Of a DNA stretch of 64,000 nt, positions 8,097 to 16,039 are shown in pieces. The DNA lies in contig NZ_JAFBBT010000001.1 of the NCBI RefSeq assembly GCF_016907335.1, forward strand, positions 1,302,001 through 1,366,000, written 5' to 3'. Numbering within the stretch: position 1 is the first letter of the stretch; each line of letters starts with the position of its first letter. The stretch is from Curtobacterium herbarum (lineage in GTDB: Bacteria > Actinomycetota > Actinomycetes > Actinomycetales > Microbacteriaceae). Both the position numbers and the translations under genes were made by a program. The notes under the pieces are model-generated. The model searched no databases and had not been told where the DNA came from. It saw only the letters and a list, made by a program, of their open reading frames with translations.

Positions 8097-9575
8097 ATGC
8101 CGACCGACACCCGCGCCGCCGTCCCGTTCCGCGTCGCCGACCTCTCGCTCGCCGAGGCCGGACGCCACCAGATCCGTCTCGCCGAGAACGAGATGCCGGG
8201 CCTGATGGCCCTCCGCGACGAGTTCGGCCCCACGCAGCCGCTCGCCGGGGCCCGCATCGCCGGGTCGCTGCACATGACCGTGCAGACCGCGGTCCTCATC
8301 GAGACGCTCGTCGCCCTCGGCGCGCGTGTCCGCTGGGCCAGCTGCAACATCTTCTCCACGCAGGACGAAGCGGCCGCGGCCGTCGCCGTCGGCCCGACCG
8401 GCACCCCGGACGCCCCCGCCGGTGTCCCGGTGTTCGCGTGGAAGGGCGAGACCCTCGACGAGTACTGGTGGTGCACGAACCAGGTCTTCGACTGGAGTGC
8501 CGAGGCCGCCGAGTCCGGCGCACAGTGGATCGGTCCGAACCTGATCCTCGACGACGGCGGTGACGCGACCATGCTCGTGCACACCGGTGCCGACGCCGAA
8601 GCCGCCGGTCGGGTGCCCGACGCCGGCCCGGACGCCAGCGCCGAGTGGAAGATCGTGCTGGCCACGGTCGCGTCCTCGCTCGAGCAGTCCAGCGACCGGT
8701 GGACCCGGATCGCCGCCGAGATCGAAGGCGTCACCGAGGAGACCACCACGGGCGTCCACCGCCTGTACGAGCTGGCGCGCACCGGCGAGCTGCGGTTCCC
8801 GGCGATCAACGTCAACGACTCGGTCACCAAGTCGAAGTTCGACAACAAGTACGGCATCCGCCACTCGCTGCCGGACGGCCTGAACCGGGCCACCGACGTC
8901 CTGATCGGCGGCAAGGTCGCGTTCGTCGTCGGCTACGGCGACGTCGGCAAGGGCGCAGCCGAAGCCCTCCGCGGGCAGGGTGCCCGCGTCATCGTCAGCG
9001 AGATCGACCCGATCTGCGCGCTCCAGGCAGCGATGGACGGCTACCAGGTCGCCCGCCTGCAGGACGTCGCGGACCAGGTCGACATCGTCGTGACCTGCAC
9101 CGGCAACCTCGGTGTCGTCGGCGTGGACGACATGTTCGCGCTGAAGCACCTGGCGATCGTCGCGAACGTCGGGCACTTCGACAACGAGATCGACATGACC
9201 GGTCTCGAGTCGATGCCCGGTGCCGAGAAGGTCGAGATCAAGCCGCAGGTGCACGAGTGGCGCCTGCCGAACGGCCGCTCGATCCTGGTCCTCAGCGAAG
9301 GGCGTCTGATGAACCTCGGCAACGCGACCGGGCACCCGTCCTTCGTGATGAGCAACTCGTTCACGAACCAGGTGCTCGCACAGATCGAGCTGCACACCCG
9401 CCTCGACCAGTACCCGACCGGTGTCTACGTGCTGCCGAGGCACCTCGACGAGAAGGTCGCCCGGCTGCACCTCGACGCCCTCGGGGTCCGGCTGACCGAA
9501 CTCCGGCCCGAGCAGGCGTCGTACATCGGCGTCCCGGTCGAGGGTCCCTACAAGACGGAGCAGTACCGCTACTGA
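8097..9575 (+). CDS. ahcY: Adenosylhomocysteinase
   Basis: Hydrolyses S-adenosylhomocysteine to adenosine and homocysteine, clearing the inhibitor of methyltransferases; cytosolic and NAD-dependent. 492 residues, normal for the family. [17 protein letters not shown] carries the catalytic Asp/Lys segment, GYGDVGKG (279-286) binds NAD, and the C-terminus KTEQYRY matches the conserved end that reaches the neighbouring subunit's cofactor. The ATG at 8097 is chosen by homology. The 22 extra in-frame codons back to a GTG at 8031 do not look conserved. GAGACT lies 7 nt upstream and no Shine-Dalgarno is seen, so it may be leaderless. No SAH riboswitch was recognised upstream. Confidence 0.96.
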   Translation: MPTDTRAAVPFRVADLSLAEAGRHQIRLAENEMPGLMALRDEFGPTQPLAGARIAGSLHMTVQTAVLIETLVALGARVRWASCNIFSTQDEAAAAVAVGPTGTPDAPAGVPVFAWKGETLDEYWWCTNQVFDWSAEAAESGAQWIGPNLILDDGGDATMLVHTGADAEAAGRVPDAGPDASAEWKIVLATVASSLEQSSDRWTRIAAEIEGVTEETTTGVHRLYELARTGELRFPAINVNDSVTKSKFDNKYGIRHSLPDGLNRATDVLIGGKVAFVVGYGDVGKGAAEALRGQGARVIVSEIDPICALQAAMDGYQVARLQDVADQVDIVVTCTGNLGVVGVDDMFALKHLAIVANVGHFDNEIDMTGLESMPGAEKVEIKPQVHEWRLPNGRSILVLSEGRLMNLGNATGHPSFVMSNSFTNQVLAQIELHTRLDQYPTGVYVLPRHLDEKVARLHLDALGVRLTELRPEQASYIGVPVEGPYKTEQYRY

Positions 9576-9583
9576 GCCCAGCC

Positions 9584-9619
9584 CAGCCCGGTTCGGCCCA
9601 GATCAGCCCGGTTCGGCCC
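9584..9619. repeat. 16-bp direct repeat pair
   Basis: CAGCCCGGTTCGGCCC occurs at 9584-9599 and again at 9604-9619, filling the gap between convergent ahcY and the RDD gene. No strong stem-loop is formed, so a terminator role is uncertain. Confidence 0.6.
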
Positions 9620-9634
9620 GGGGAGCGGCGGACG

Positions 9635-10504
9635 TCAGCGCGGGAAGCCCGGCGGGCGCGCCCCCGCCGTGGCGGTCGCCCGCTCCAGGGTGCGTGCCCG
9701 GCCGCTGAAGGCGCGCAGGTCACGCGCGCGGCGCAGTGCGACCACGCCGGCGAGGAATTCCTCGGCGGGCACCGGCGGCACCGGGTGCGCGTACTCGGCG
9801 ACCTCGGCCGCCAGGGCCCGCGCGACCTCGGCCCGCAGGCCGGGCTGCACCGAGCCGACGCCGCGGAAGAACGCGCCGATCCGGTTCTCGAGGCGCTGCG
9901 GCAAGCGCCGGACGTCCGCGACGCCCGCCCACCCGATGAGCGACGGCGGCAGTGTCACGACCGGGTCGACCGATCGGCGCAGACGTTCGGACTGCACGAC
10001 GGTGCCCGCGAGCAGGTCGCCGAGACGCCGGGGGCGGGACCCGAACAGCGCCACGACCAGGGCGAGGGACCCGACGGTGAGCCAGAGTTCCAGGAGCCCG
10101 ACCAGTGCCCGGGTGAACGCGTGCCGGAACGACACGGCGCCGCCGTCGACCCGAACCACCCGGGTGCCGACGGCGTACCGCCCGACGCTCCGGCCGCGGG
10201 TGAACGTCTCGACGGCCGCGGGCACGAGCACGAACACGACGACCACCACGACGATCTGCGCGGCAGCGGACCAGCCGGTGTCGATGCCGGTCGGCAGCAC
10301 CCGCGACAGTCCGATGGACAGCATCACGAGGAGCACGCCGAGGCACAGCGCGTCGAGCAGGGCGGCCGCACCCCGCAGCACGATGCTCGCGGGGACGACG
10401 TCGAGGGCGACGGCCTCCCCGACGACGAGGGCGTCGTCGGAGTCCTCCAGGGCACGGACGAAGCGGCGGTCCGCGAGGTCCCGGGGCGTGGCGCGCTTCG
10501 GCAT
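9635..10504 (-). CDS. RDD family membrane protein
   Basis: 289 residues with the RDD domain in the first half: LADRRF near the start, then hydrophobic segments around LRGAAALLDALCLGVLLVML, AQIVVVVVVFVLVPAAVETF, and ALVGLLELWLTVGSLALVVALF. The loop RGRSVGRYAVGTRVVRVDG is the hallmark between helices. The C-terminal part is soluble and Arg-rich. RDD proteins are integral membrane proteins of mostly unknown function, some ion-transporting. It is divergent from spoIIM and belongs with the DUF58/MoxR cluster. The start is ATG 10504 rather than 10525, because CAGAAT sits 6 nt upstream of it and the family begins near there. Confidence 0.85.
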   Translation of the reverse strand: MPKRATPRDLADRRFVRALEDSDDALVVGEAVALDVVPASIVLRGAAALLDALCLGVLLVMLSIGLSRVLPTGIDTGWSAAAQIVVVVVVFVLVPAAVETFTRGRSVGRYAVGTRVVRVDGGAVSFRHAFTRALVGLLELWLTVGSLALVVALFGSRPRRLGDLLAGTVVQSERLRRSVDPVVTLPPSLIGWAGVADVRRLPQRLENRIGAFFRGVGSVQPGLRAEVARALAAEVAEYAHPVPPVPAEEFLAGVVALRRARDLRAFSGRARTLERATATAGARPPGFPR

Positions 10505-10581
10505 GGGATCATTCTGTCGGAACACGACCGCGAACGGTCGTCGACCCGGAGCCCGGCTCCGATCCGGACGAGGGGGAGCGA

Positions 10582-11577
10582 ATGGACCTGGACGCCTACG
10601 CGGAGACCCATCGGGGGCGGTGGGACGAGCTCGACCGGCTCGCCCGGCGCCGTCCGGCCTCCGGTGACGACGTCGACCGGATGCTCGGCGACTACCAGTC
10701 GGCCGCGACGGACCTCGCGCGCATCCGGCAGGTGTCCCCTCGCTCCGCGACCGGGGACCGGCTGTCCCTGACCCTGCACCGTGCCCGCCTCCGCTTCACG
10801 GGGACGCCGATCGACCCGGTCACCGCCGTGGTCCGGTTCTTCGCCCTGCAGCTGCCGGCCGCGCTGTACCGGATCCGGTGGGTGACGATCTGGGTCGCCG
10901 TCGCCACGGCCCTCATCGCCGCCATCACGGCGGTGTGGATCACGTCGACGCCGGGAGCGGTGGCGACCTTCGGCACCGACTCGGCGCTCCGGCAGTACGC
11001 CACGCAGGACTTCGTCGACTACTACTCCGACCACGGCCTCGGTGCCTTCACGGCGCAGGTGTGGACGAATAACGCGTACATCGCGGCGAGCATGGTGGCG
11101 TTCGGCATCACCGGCCTCTTCGTGCCGTACTCGATCGTGCAGAACGCGATGAGCCTCGGTGTCTCGGCGTCGATCATGCACTCGCAGGGTCGACTCGGGG
11201 ACTTCTTCCTCTACATCGCGCCGCACGGCCAGCTCGAGCTCTACTCGATCTTCCTGGCGGGTGGCGCCGGGCTGATGATCGCGTGGTCGTGGATCGCCCC
11301 CGGCCAGCGGACCCGTGCGCAGGCCCTCGCCGAGGACGGCCGGGCACTCATCACGGTGGCGATCGGCCTGGTGCTGACCCTGCTGCTGTCGGGTGTCGTC
11401 GAGGGCACCGTCACCCGGCAGGACTGGCCGTGGCCCGTGAAGATCGGGATCGGCACCGTGGCGCTCGCACTCGTCCTCACCTACCAGTGGGGCGTCGGTG
11501 GACGGGCGCACCGGGCGGGGGAGCGCGGCGACGTCGACGAGTTCGACCGGGGCGCCAGCGAGATCGTCGCCGGCTGA
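10582..11577 (+). CDS. Stage II sporulation protein M-like membrane protein
   Basis: 331-residue SpoIIM-family membrane protein. The N-terminal soluble region (1-105) starts MDLDAYAETHRGRWDELDRL. Helices follow near VTIWVAVATALIAAITAVWI, NAYIAASMVAFGITGLFVP, the conserved FFLYIAPHGQLELYSIFLAG segment, and two C-terminal helices. In endospore formers SpoIIM helps peptidoglycan remodelling. This organism's group does not sporulate, so here it probably works with the DUF58/MoxR/RDD cluster in the envelope. GAGGGGGAG precedes the ATG by about 4 nt. It converges with DUF58 (34-bp gap). Confidence 0.86.
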   Translation: MDLDAYAETHRGRWDELDRLARRRPASGDDVDRMLGDYQSAATDLARIRQVSPRSATGDRLSLTLHRARLRFTGTPIDPVTAVVRFFALQLPAALYRIRWVTIWVAVATALIAAITAVWITSTPGAVATFGTDSALRQYATQDFVDYYSDHGLGAFTAQVWTNNAYIAASMVAFGITGLFVPYSIVQNAMSLGVSASIMHSQGRLGDFFLYIAPHGQLELYSIFLAGGAGLMIAWSWIAPGQRTRAQALAEDGRALITVAIGLVLTLLLSGVVEGTVTRQDWPWPVKIGIGTVALALVLTYQWGVGGRAHRAGERGDVDEFDRGASEIVAG

Positions 11578-11611
11578 CGGCGTCGTCCGGGGTGCGGCCG
11601 GCGCGTCCCGC

Positions 11612-12985
11612 TCAGAGTCGCCCGGCCGCCTTCGCGCGGAGGTAGGCGTCGGCGGTGCGCGGCGGCACCTCACCGGGGAGGCCGCGGACGACCTCGGCAC
11701 CGGCGCGGCGCGCGACGTCCGCGACCCCGTCGGCATCGAGCAGCGACCGTTCGGCGGCTGCCCGCCGGTACACGTCGGCCGACCCCGCTCCGGACCCGGC
11801 GCCGAGCGCGGAGACCAGTCCGCTCGTGGTCGCCCGGCGCGCTCCGCCCTCGGCCCGCTGGTCGCCCTCGCCGGTCGCCGCCATCCGCGCCACGGCGGGG
11901 TCCTCGACGGACGTCACGACCACCGCGTGCCGACGGGCGAGCAGCGGCAGGACCGTGAGCAGGTCGCCGGAGGCGCCGACCGAGTCGAGGCTGGTCGCGA
12001 GCACCACGAGGGCCCGCTGCGTGGTCACGGTGTCGACGATCCCGGGCACCGCGGCCCAGTCGGTCGGCCGGAGTTCCGGGTCGACCAGCGCCAGGGTCTC
12101 GCCGAACCGCTGCACCACGTCCGAGCGGGTCGCGCTGTGCACCCGGCCGCGCACGGCGTCGTCGAGCACGACGAGGTCGACCCGGTCGCCGGCGGCTGCC
12201 GCGAGGGCACCGACGAGCAGCGCCGTCTCGATGGCGGTGTCCAGACGGGGTTCGTCGTCGACCCGTCCGGCTCCGGCGCGTCCGGCGTCGACGACCACGA
12301 CGACGCGGCGGTCGCGTTCGGGCCGCCAGGTGCGGACGACCAGGTCCTGGCGGCGAGCGGTCGCACGCCAGTCGATCGACCGGACGTCGTCGCCACGGAC
12401 GTAGTCGCGGAGGGAGTCGAACTCGGTCCCGTGGCCGCGGAGCTGCAGCGTGGTCTCGCCGTCGAGTTCACGGAGCCGGGCGAGCCGGGAGGGCAGGTGC
12501 CGCCGCGACCGGAACGGCGGGGTGACGACGAGTTCGCCCGGGGCGGGGAGGACGCGCTGCCGGGCGACGAGGCCGAGCGGACCCGATGCCCGGACCGCGA
12601 TGCCGGTGGTGGTCCGTCGCCCGCGGCGGAACGGGGTGAAGCGGATCCGGGCGGTGCGGCGCTCCCCGGACGGCACCGTCAGCCGGATCCGACGCGGCTC
12701 CTGACCGGCGGAGGGCTCCCACATGTCCCGGACCAGGGCACGGAGGACCCGGCGGCCGTCGTTCGCCAGGACCAGGGTGCCCTCGGCGGCGGTGTCCCGA
12801 CGCGCCAGTCGTGGCATCCGGCGCTCGACGCGGACCCGGTCGAGGTCCGCGGCGAGCAGCAGGTCGACGGCGCTGGCTGCGAGCAGCAGGCCGATCCAGG
12901 CCAGCGCGCCCCATCCGCTGCCGAGCAGCACGGTGGGGACGACGGCGACCGCCAGCAGCGCGACGAACCGGCCGGAGATCGCCAC
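11612..12985 (-). CDS. DUF58 domain protein (MoxR partner)
   Basis: 457 residues. Two N-terminal hydrophobic helices (about 6-45) are followed by a long cytoplasmic or extracytoplasmic body. The DUF58 signature RGDDVRSIDWRATARRQDLV is present, followed by a von Willebrand A-like stretch with RRVVVVVDAGRA. It probably acts with the adjacent MoxR AAA+ ATPase in folding or activating a membrane-associated complex. The GTG start at 12985 shares one base with the MoxR stop (TAGTG), so translation is coupled. The open frame extends further upstream only because of high GC. DUF58-MoxR pairs are common, but the client is unknown here. Confidence 0.88.
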   Translation of the reverse strand: MAISGRFVALLAVAVVPTVLLGSGWGALAWIGLLLAASAVDLLLAADLDRVRVERRMPRLARRDTAAEGTLVLANDGRRVLRALVRDMWEPSAGQEPRRIRLTVPSGERRTARIRFTPFRRGRRTTTGIAVRASGPLGLVARQRVLPAPGELVVTPPFRSRRHLPSRLARLRELDGETTLQLRGHGTEFDSLRDYVRGDDVRSIDWRATARRQDLVVRTWRPERDRRVVVVVDAGRAGAGRVDDEPRLDTAIETALLVGALAAAAGDRVDLVVLDDAVRGRVHSATRSDVVQRFGETLALVDPELRPTDWAAVPGIVDTVTTQRALVVLATSLDSVGASGDLLTVLPLLARRHAVVVTSVEDPAVARMAATGEGDQRAEGGARRATTSGLVSALGAGSGAGSADVYRRAAAERSLLDADGVADVARRAGAEVVRGLPGEVPPRTADAYLRAKAAGRL

Positions 12986-14016
12986 TAGATCGGCACCCGG
13001 ACCTGCTCGAGCACCTGCTGGAGCACGCCGTCCGCGTCGACGCCCTCGAGTTCGGCGTCGGCGGCGATCCGCAGTCGGTGCCGCCACACCGGCAGCAGCA
13101 TCGCCTGGACGTGGTCGGGCGTGATGGCGTCGTAGCCGGTCAGCCAGGCCCAGGCCTTCGCGGCCGCGAGGAGCGCGGTGGACCCGCGCGGGCTGACCCC
13201 GATGCGGACCGACGGCGCCTGCCGGGTGGCTCGGGCCAGGTCCACGACGTAGGCGAGCACGTCGTCGCGGGCACCGACGGCACGGACGGCGCGCTGGGCG
13301 GCCCGGACCTCGTCGACGCCGACCACGGGCACGATGCCGGCAGACCGGACGTCCCGCGGCACGAACCCGTCGGCGTGGCGTCGGAGGACCTGCCACTCGA
13401 CCTCGCGCGGCGGCAGGTCGAGCGTCAGCTTCATGAGGAACCGGTCGAGCTGCGCCTCGGGGAGCGTGTAGGTGCCCTCGAACTCGATGGGGTTCATCGT
13501 CGCGGCGACGAAGAACGGGTCGGGCAGCATCCGGGCGGAGCCGTCGACGCTGACCTGGCGTTCCTCCATCGCCTCGAGCAGGGCGGACTGCGTCTTCGGC
13601 GGTGTGCGGTTCACCTCGTCGGCGAGCAGGACGTTCGTGAACACCGGCCCCTCGCGGAACGGGAAGGTGCCGGTCGAGGCGTCGTACACGAGCGAGCCGG
13701 TGACGTCGCCGGGCATCAGGTCGGGCGTGAACTGGATGCGCTTGGTGTCGAGCGACATCGCCGCGGCCAGGCTCCGGACGAGCAGGGTCTTCGCGACACC
13801 GGGGACACCCTCGAGCAGCACGTGCCCCTGGGCGAGCAGGCCGACGATCATGCCGGAGACGGCGCCCTCCTGGCCGACGACGGCCTTGCCGACCTCGGCG
13901 CGGACACGGCCGAGCACGTCGCGGAGCGGATCGCCGTCCGGTGTCGGCCGGGGTGCACCCGCCGCGGCGGGTGCGGGGACGGGTCCGGAGGGCGGGGTGG
14001 CGGGCAGGTCGGTCAC
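12985..14016 (-). CDS. MoxR-family AAA+ ATPase
   Basis: 343 residues. The Pro/Ala-rich start (1-30) precedes the AAA+ core: VVGQEGAVSGMIVGLLAQGH, Walker A GVPGVAKT (70-77), Walker B LLADEVNRTPPKTQSALLEAMEE, and sensor region VAATMNPIEFEGTYTLPEAQ. The C-terminal lid contains RIGVSPRGSTALLAAAKAWAW. MoxR ATPases act as chaperone-like activators with DUF58/VWA partners, which fits the next gene. The GTG start at 14016 overlaps the DUF4350 stop by 4 bp (GTGA). A strong Shine-Dalgarno (AGGAGG) lies about 8 nt upstream. Large in-frame extension upstream is a GC artefact. Confidence 0.92.
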   Translation of the reverse strand: MTDLPATPPSGPVPAPAAAGAPRPTPDGDPLRDVLGRVRAEVGKAVVGQEGAVSGMIVGLLAQGHVLLEGVPGVAKTLLVRSLAAAMSLDTKRIQFTPDLMPGDVTGSLVYDASTGTFPFREGPVFTNVLLADEVNRTPPKTQSALLEAMEERQVSVDGSARMLPDPFFVAATMNPIEFEGTYTLPEAQLDRFLMKLTLDLPPREVEWQVLRRHADGFVPRDVRSAGIVPVVGVDEVRAAQRAVRAVGARDDVLAYVVDLARATRQAPSVRIGVSPRGSTALLAAAKAWAWLTGYDAITPDHVQAMLLPVWRHRLRIAADAELEGVDADGVLQQVLEQVRVPI

Positions 14017-15401
14017 GATCGTCCTCCTGGTCGTTTCGGCGTGGTCGGTTGTGTCGTGTTCGGGTCGGGCCTGGTCGGCCCCGGCCTGGTGGGTGCCGGT
14101 CTGGTCAGGGCCGGTCTGGTCGGTGCCGCCGTCGTCGGGTCCGGCCGGGAGGCCCGCCCCACGTCCCCGGAACGGGCCCGCCGGAGCGCGTGCTCGAGTT
14201 CGTCCAGCGCCGCTGCGCCGTCGACGAGGGCTCGGTCGTCCGCCGTGGTCCCGCCGACGAGCACGGCTCCGACGGCGTCGGCGGATCGCCCGGTCACGGC
14301 GGCGGCGCGCCGGACGACCTCGTCGACGTGGGCCGACCGGGGGAGCCCGAGGCTGCGTCCGATCCGGCGCACGGCCGCGAGCCGGAGCGTGTCGAGGGCG
14401 TGGGTGCGGTCGCGGACACGGGCGTAGAGGCGTGCGCGGCCCTCGGTGGTCTCGGCGGCGCGCACCACGACGGGCAGGCGTTCGACGACCAGGGGCCCGA
14501 GCCGCCGACCACGCCAGAGCGCGGCGGCGACCGCGACGATCCCCAGGACGGCGATCGCGCTCGGTACCCACGGCGGTGCGAGGTCGCCGAGGGACGGTGC
14601 GGCATCGGTGCCGTCGGCCGTCGGGACGTACCAGACCAGACGGTCCCCGCTGCCGAGCAGCCCCAGCGCGAGGGCCGCGTTGCCGGCGCGGGTGACGGTG
14701 TCGTTGCGGAGGACGCCGGTGGTGCCGAGGACCGTGACCCGGCCGTCCGCGGTGGTGGCGCGGAGGAGCCCCCACCGGGTGTCCGCGCCCGTGCCGGACG
14801 GCGCGCAGCGCTCCACCCGGGTGTCGTCGGTGTCGTACGTGGCGCCGACGACCGTGACGGAGCCCGCGGTCCGCGCCGCCGGGATCGGGCACGTCGCGGT
14901 GGAGGCCACGCGGGTCGACGAGGTGCTGCCAGCCGGCCGGGCGTCGACGGCGAAGGACTCGAGGATGCCGGGGTCGTTCGTCACGAGGACCACGTCGGGA
15001 GCGGTCCGCGCGATGCGCCGGGCGACCGCGCGGTCGAGCACCCCGGCGGAGTCGTCGACGAGGACGGTGTCGCCCGTGCCCACGTCGAGCGCGTCCGCGT
15101 CGTGCACCACGTCGACCCGGGTGCCCTGCTGCTCGAGCACGCGCACCACGGCCCGGGAGCCGCTCGTCGCCGTCGAGGTCGGGTCGAGCGGGACGGCCCG
15201 CTGCCGGTCGCCCGGCCCCACCGCGGCGGTCAGGGCCGCGAGCAGCAGCCCGACGACGACGACCGCGACCCACGTGACGATCCGGACGGTGCGGTCCGTC
15301 GGAGCCGGCCCGTCCGGCCCCGCGGTCGGTGTCGCAGCGGGCGCCGACGTCGGTGCGGACCCCGGTGCCGACGTCGGCACCGGCGTGGTGGTGGCGCTCA
15401 T
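14013..15401 (-). CDS. DUF4350 domain membrane protein
   Basis: 462 residues. A Thr/Pro/Ala-rich N-terminus (1-35) leads into a helix near IVTWVAVVVVGLLLAALTAAV. An extracytoplasmic DUF4350 domain follows, with recognisable VVRVLEQQGTRVDVVHDAD and LVDDSAGVLDRAVARRIART segments. A second helix near VPSAIAVLGIVAVAAALW leads to a cytoplasmic tail rich in Arg. It lies between DUF4129 and MoxR with 4-bp overlaps on both sides (ATGA and GTGA), so the cluster is one translationally coupled operon. It is probably a membrane subunit of the MoxR/DUF58 system, with biochemical function unknown. Confidence 0.82.
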   Translation of the reverse strand: MSATTTPVPTSAPGSAPTSAPAATPTAGPDGPAPTDRTVRIVTWVAVVVVGLLLAALTAAVGPGDRQRAVPLDPTSTATSGSRAVVRVLEQQGTRVDVVHDADALDVGTGDTVLVDDSAGVLDRAVARRIARTAPDVVLVTNDPGILESFAVDARPAGSTSSTRVASTATCPIPAARTAGSVTVVGATYDTDDTRVERCAPSGTGADTRWGLLRATTADGRVTVLGTTGVLRNDTVTRAGNAALALGLLGSGDRLVWYVPTADGTDAAPSLGDLAPPWVPSAIAVLGIVAVAAALWRGRRLGPLVVERLPVVVRAAETTEGRARLYARVRDRTHALDTLRLAAVRRIGRSLGLPRSAHVDEVVRRAAAVTGRSADAVGAVLVGGTTADDRALVDGAAALDELEHALRRARSGDVGRASRPDPTTAAPTRPALTRPAPTRPGPTRPDPNTTQPTTPKRPGGRS

Positions 15402-16039
15402 GCCGGGACCGCCGGCCGGTCTGCGTGGGCGGGGCGGGCCTCCCGGACGGCGCGTTCGGTCTCGAGGACGCGACGTGCGGCGGACTCGTCGGCGTCGGCA
15501 CCGAGGTAGCGGACGGCGTCGAAGGTGTCGGACGCACCGCGCAGCGTGGTGCCGAGCTGCGGGAACGGCACGGTGGCGCGGTCGGCGATGGCACGCGCGG
15601 TCGCGCCGGGGACGATGCGGACCAGGTCGCGTTCACCGAGGCCCCGGGCGAGGGCGCGGTAGCCCTCGAGGACGGCGGTCGCCCAGTCCCCGGCGCGGAA
15701 GGCGGCCTGGGCGGCGGCGGAGACGGCCTGCGCGGAGCGGAGGTCGTCGTCGTCGAAGACGCCACCGAGGGCCGTCGGTCGGCTGCGGGCACGGCGACGG
15801 GGGAGACCGCGTGTGACGACGACCAGGACGACCACGGCCACCAGCACGACGATCGCGATGACGAGCAGGGTGCGGCCGAAGCCCGGCGAGCCGACGCCGT
15901 CCGGGGCGAGCGAGCCGAGCCAGTCGAGGAACGAGCGCGAGGCTCGGTCCCACCAGGTCTCCTGTGGGCCGCGGTACTCCCGGTGGGCGAGTTCGCGCTC
16001 GAGCAGACGGCGGGCCTCCCCGGGAGCGGCGGCACTCAC
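15398..16039 (-). CDS. DUF4129 domain protein
   Basis: 213 residues. A soluble N-terminus (RRLLERELAHREYRG) is followed by a single strong helix around LLVIAIVVLVAVVVLVVVT, then an Arg cluster (RGLPRRRARSRP) and a cytoplasmic alpha-helical domain (FRAGDWATAVLEGYRALARG; ATARAIADRA). This C-terminal domain is the DUF4129 signature. The GTG start at 16039 overlaps the upstream stop (GTGA) and its own stop overlaps DUF4350 (ATGA). It is part of the coupled MoxR cluster and may connect the membrane complex to the cytoplasm. Confidence 0.8.
   Translation of the reverse strand: MSAAAPGEARRLLERELAHREYRGPQETWWDRASRSFLDWLGSLAPDGVGSPGFGRTLLVIAIVVLVAVVVLVVVTRGLPRRRARSRPTALGGVFDDDDLRSAQAVSAAAQAAFRAGDWATAVLEGYRALARGLGERDLVRIVPGATARAIADRATVPFPQLGTTLRGASDTFDAVRYLGADADESAARRVLETERAVREARPAHADRPAVPA

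Noticed and set aside
14017..16035. N-terminal extension of MoxR to about 1016 residues
   Set aside because: It covers DUF4350 and DUF4129 and lacks any domain. The AGGAGG site and GTGA overlap fix the MoxR start at 14016.
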